25,956 nucleotides of DNA from positions 1-25,956 of the forward strand of contig CAZKHA010000037.1 in NCBI GenBank assembly GCA_964552325.1. The letters run 5' to 3'. The position numbers were made by a program, and so were the translations under genes. The DNA comes from CAZKCK01 sp964552325. GTDB taxonomy: Bacteria; Bacteroidota; Bacteroidia; Bacteroidales; TTA-H9. Each line of letters begins with the position of its first letter. Within the stretch, counting starts at the first letter, position 1. Positions 24,169-25,956 of the stretch are shown piece by piece. The notes beneath the pieces were generated by a model that did no database searches, was not told where the DNA came from, and saw nothing but the letters and a program-made list of their open reading frames with translations.

Positions 24169-24903
24169 ATGACTAGAAACTTATTATTGATCAGCAATTC
24201 AACCAACCCTGGCGAAGAATATCTTGGCTGGCCAAGGCCTTATATCAAAGATTTCTTCGAGTCATTTGATGTACACAGAATTTTGTTCGTGCCCTATGCC
24301 GGTGTATCATTAGCGCCCAGCTTACAAGCTTCGTACGATAAGTATGAGGCCAATGTAAAAGGCGTTTTTGAGAAACTTGGTTTTGAAATCTACTCCATAC
24401 ACCATATGGCTGATCCCGTAAAAGCCGTTCAAGAGGCAGAAGCCATTGCCATAGGTGGTGGAAATACCTTCCATCTTGTGAGTCAGATGCACAAGCTCGG
24501 GATTATGGAAGCAATCCGTAACCGTGTATTAGAAGGTATTCCGTTTGCGGGATGGAGTGCAGGTTCTAATGTAGCTTGCCCAACGTTGCGCACCACCAAC
24601 GATATGCCCATTATTGAACCTCCAAGCTTCAACTGCATGAATCTCATTCCTTTTCAAATAAACCCACATTACCTCGATAAAAACCCCGAAGGCCATGGCG
24701 GTGAAACCCGTGAAGCCCGTATTGAGGAATTTTTGATTATTAATCCAGATATTGCGGTTGTGGGCTTGCGTGAAGCTACCTTACTCTTGGTGCACGGCAA
24801 TAATATGAGCTTGCTTGGTTCGCGTCCCATGCGATTGTTTAAAGCCGGTCAGGCTCCAGAAGAATATCCGGTTGCAAGTGATTTGAGCTTCCTGCTTGCA
24901 TAA
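24169..24903 (+). CDS. pepE: Dipeptidase E (peptidase S51)
   Basis: This cytosolic serine peptidase cleaves alpha-aspartyl dipeptides (Asp-Xaa). The nucleophile elbow GWSAGSNVA gives Ser130, NDMP gives Asp145 and NPHYLD gives His167; this triad spacing equals Salmonella PepE Ser120, Asp135 and His157 with a constant offset of ten. GGGNTFHL (96-103) is a further family signature. No signal peptide is present. The frame also has a TTG six bases upstream; the ATG at 24169 is preferred. Length (244) is slightly above the 229 of enteric PepE. It is the last of five closely spaced plus-strand genes, though its cytosolic role does not obviously match the envelope proteins before it. Confidence 0.94.
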   Translation: MTRNLLLISNSTNPGEEYLGWPRPYIKDFFESFDVHRILFVPYAGVSLAPSLQASYDKYEANVKGVFEKLGFEIYSIHHMADPVKAVQEAEAIAIGGGNTFHLVSQMHKLGIMEAIRNRVLEGIPFAGWSAGSNVACPTLRTTNDMPIIEPPSFNCMNLIPFQINPHYLDKNPEGHGGETREARIEEFLIINPDIAVVGLREATLLLVHGNNMSLLGSRPMRLFKAGQAPEEYPVASDLSFLLA

Positions 24904-24910
24904 GCATTAT

Positions 24911-24934
24911 CCCTTGCAAAATTCATTTGCAAAG
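24911..24934 (+). terminator. Weak hairpin after pepE
   Basis: TTGCAAA (24914-24920) pairs with TTTGCAA (24926-24932) around ATTCA. Only a broken T-tract (GTATTTTGG) follows, so termination is uncertain. The sequence resembles the tRNA-Thr terminator at the start of the window. Confidence 0.35.
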
Positions 24935-25052
24935 CTGTATTTTGGAACAAAACTTGTTGGAGTATCGTTTTTTTTGATGAACGACTGAATAGACTTCAAA
25001 AATTTATCTAGCTGAAATTCAAATTGATAGTTAATTCTTATATTGAGTAATC

Positions 25053-25622
25053 ATGAGAAAGAACCTACTTCTACTCGTTTTGTTAGTGAGCATACTTACA
25101 GGTTTTGGGCAGCGTGCATCTGATTACAAGCGCTTTTTGGATGCTGGCCGAACAGCAGTGCTTAAAGGGGATTACGCCATTGGCAAGGCCTATTTTGACA
25201 CCGCAATATATGTTATGCCTTATTATCCAACTATTTATAAAGACCGAGGTTATGCCCTCATGCAATTAAAGCAGTACAAAAATGCCATCGAAGATTTTTC
25301 GATTGTATTGGAAAAACAGCCTTATCAGCATGAAGTTCGGGCTTTGAGGGGTGAGGCTTTGTATTATCTGGGAAGGGATGAAGAGGCCCTTCAGGATTTT
25401 GAGCAAGTTGTTAAGGAAGATCCAGCTAATAGCCGTGCCCTTAAACGCTTAGAGACTTTGCGTGCAACGGCCCATGCCAATGCTACCCAACAAACCCAAA
25501 TAGATAACGAACGCCGCTACGAGGAAGATGCACGGTATCGAGCAGCCTGCGAACGCGAAGATGTAATCTTCAATACCGTACTTCCCTTGTTGTTTTGGAC
25601 GGCTGTTTTTGCTACATGGTAA
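25053..25622 (+). CDS. Small exported tetratricopeptide-repeat protein
   Basis: A signal peptide (MRKNLLLLVLLVSILTGFGQ) or N-terminal anchor is followed by three TPR motifs at about residues 25-58, 59-92 and 93-126, recognisable from GDYAIGKAYFDTAI, LKQYKNAIEDFSIVLEKQP and GRDEEALQDFEQVVKEDP. A charged Gln/Glu/Arg-rich helix (about 140-170) leads to a hydrophobic C-terminal stretch (171-189) that could insert in the membrane or pack on the repeats. No enzyme motif is seen. No clear promoter box lies in the 149 bases upstream. A terminator stands about 50 bases after the stop. It is likely a periplasmic interaction protein of unknown partner. Confidence 0.82.
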   Translation: MRKNLLLLVLLVSILTGFGQRASDYKRFLDAGRTAVLKGDYAIGKAYFDTAIYVMPYYPTIYKDRGYALMQLKQYKNAIEDFSIVLEKQPYQHEVRALRGEALYYLGRDEEALQDFEQVVKEDPANSRALKRLETLRATAHANATQQTQIDNERRYEEDARYRAACEREDVIFNTVLPLLFWTAVFATW

Positions 25623-25674
25623 GCTTATAAAAGATTAGGTAGAACCTTATGTGTTGAAAATGAATATATAGACG

Positions 25675-25706
25675 ACCGGAGCCGTAAAAAAGTTCCGGTT
25701 TTTTTT
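25675..25706 (+). terminator. Rho-independent terminator after the small TPR gene
   Basis: ACCGGA (25675-25680) pairs with TCCGGT (25694-25699) around an A-rich loop, followed by a run of eight T residues counting the last stem base. It ends the TPR transcript before the tRNA-Leu promoter. Confidence 0.8.
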
Positions 25707-25724
25707 ATGAAAACGTTTCAAAGC

Positions 25725-25754
25725 TTTGCAGGTTGAGAATTTTTTGTATTTTTG
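25725..25754 (+). promoter_or_regulatory. Promoter of the tRNA-Leu pair (TTTG-N18-TATTTTTG)
   Basis: TTTG at 25725-25728, 18 bases, then TATTTTTG at 25747-25754 is a near-ideal Bacteroidota promoter. It continues into CAGTCC, like the tRNA-Thr promoter. The first tRNA starts 12 bases after the box. Confidence 0.75.
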
Positions 25755-25765
25755 CAGTCCCTTTA

Positions 25766-25852
25766 GCCCAGGTGGTGAAATTGGTAGACACGCTACTTTG
25801 AGGGGGTAGTGCCCGTTCGGGCGTGCAAGTTCGAGTCTTGTCCTGGGCACCA
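25766..25852 (+). tRNA. tRNA-Leu (anticodon GAG)
   Basis: The acceptor arms GCCCAGG and CCTGGGC pair perfectly, with discriminator A and an encoded CCA at 25850-25852. The D arm holds TTGGTAGACACGC and the T arm GTTCGAGTC. The anticodon stem CTACT/GGTAG (one T-G pair) encloses TTGAGGG, giving anticodon GAG. A long variable arm (GCCCGTTCGGGC) confirms the class II leucine type. It reads CUC and CUU codons. Confidence 0.95.
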
Positions 25853-25872
25853 TTCACCAATGTTCTTTAAAG

Positions 25873-25956
25873 GCCCGAGTGGCGGAATTGGTAGACGCGC
25901 TAGTTTCAGGGACTAGTATCCCTCGGATGTGCAGGTTCAAGTCCTGTCTCGGGTAC
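25873..25956 (+). tRNA. tRNA-Leu (anticodon CAG), 3' CCA cut by the window end
   Basis: The acceptor arms GCCCGAG and CTCGGGT pair with one terminal G-T. The D arm holds TTGGTAGACGCGC and the T arm GTTCAAGTC. The anticodon stem CTAGT/ACTAG encloses TTCAGGG, giving anticodon CAG for CUG codons. A long variable arm marks it as leucine. The body ends at 25955 and only the first base of the following CCA is inside the window. It lies 20 bases after tRNA-Leu(GAG), surely co-transcribed. Confidence 0.93.

Noticed and set aside
25647..25853. Minus-strand frame of 68 residues over the tRNA-Leu promoter and gene
   Set aside because: Its opening residues are the translated complement of tRNA-Leu, a common false gene.
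1..25956. Mobile elements, prophage genes, CRISPR arrays or defence systems
   Set aside because: No transposase, integrase, spaced direct-repeat array, cas-like or restriction gene was seen; the tRNA genes at both ends show no attachment-site duplication that I could find.

Overview
The window looks like a chromosomal segment of a Bacteroidota bacterium; the class is not resolved. Three things point there: repeated promoter -7 elements of the form TAnnTTTG, few convincing Shine-Dalgarno sequences, and gene content typical of the phylum (etfB-etfA-acyl-CoA dehydrogenase, clpC divergent from gyrA, gyrA followed by an exported TPR protein, and a lipoprotein dipeptidyl peptidase III). Base and codon use look even throughout. 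I see no insertion sequence, phage gene, CRISPR array or rRNA.

Layout. (1) 1-122: tRNA-Thr(UGU) on the minus strand with its own promoter and terminator. (2) 123-554: a gene-free stretch holding a stable-RNA-type -7 element followed at once by a hairpin and U-run, then a palindrome and a candidate etfB promoter. (3) 555-4887: etfB, etfA, a large acyl-CoA dehydrogenase and a 220-residue protein of unknown function, closed by a bidirectional terminator. (4) 4992-7553: clpC (minus), divergent from gyrA (7852-10548). The intergenic stretch between them carries a terminator with competing upstream pairings. (5) 10668-11801: exported TPR protein with clear promoter and terminator. (6) 11955-14110: minus-strand pair of an EamA-type transporter and an orphan histidine kinase with a cyclic-nucleotide-binding-like domain. 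(7) 14190-18127: amrS-type radical SAM enzyme, comB-like phosphatase and lipoprotein dipeptidyl peptidase III. (8) 18266-24903: five tightly packed genes (HAD hydrolase, M23 peptidase, 887-residue helical-repeat exported protein, putative outer-membrane barrel, dipeptidase E). (9) 25053-25622: small exported TPR protein. (10) 25766-25956: tandem tRNA-Leu(GAG) and tRNA-Leu(CAG), the second cut by the window end.

How the genes fit together. Region 3 couples acyl-CoA oxidation to electron transfer flavoprotein. ClpC and GyrA are housekeeping functions. Two peptidases (DPP III and PepE) suggest peptide use. The M23 peptidase, helical-repeat protein and barrel overlap or nearly abut and look like a cell-envelope unit whose purpose is unknown.

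The best candidates for something undescribed are the attenuator-like RNA architecture at 7630-7731, the envelope cluster at 18266-24146, and the stable-RNA-type promoter at 292 that has no RNA gene behind it. None is proven from sequence alone.
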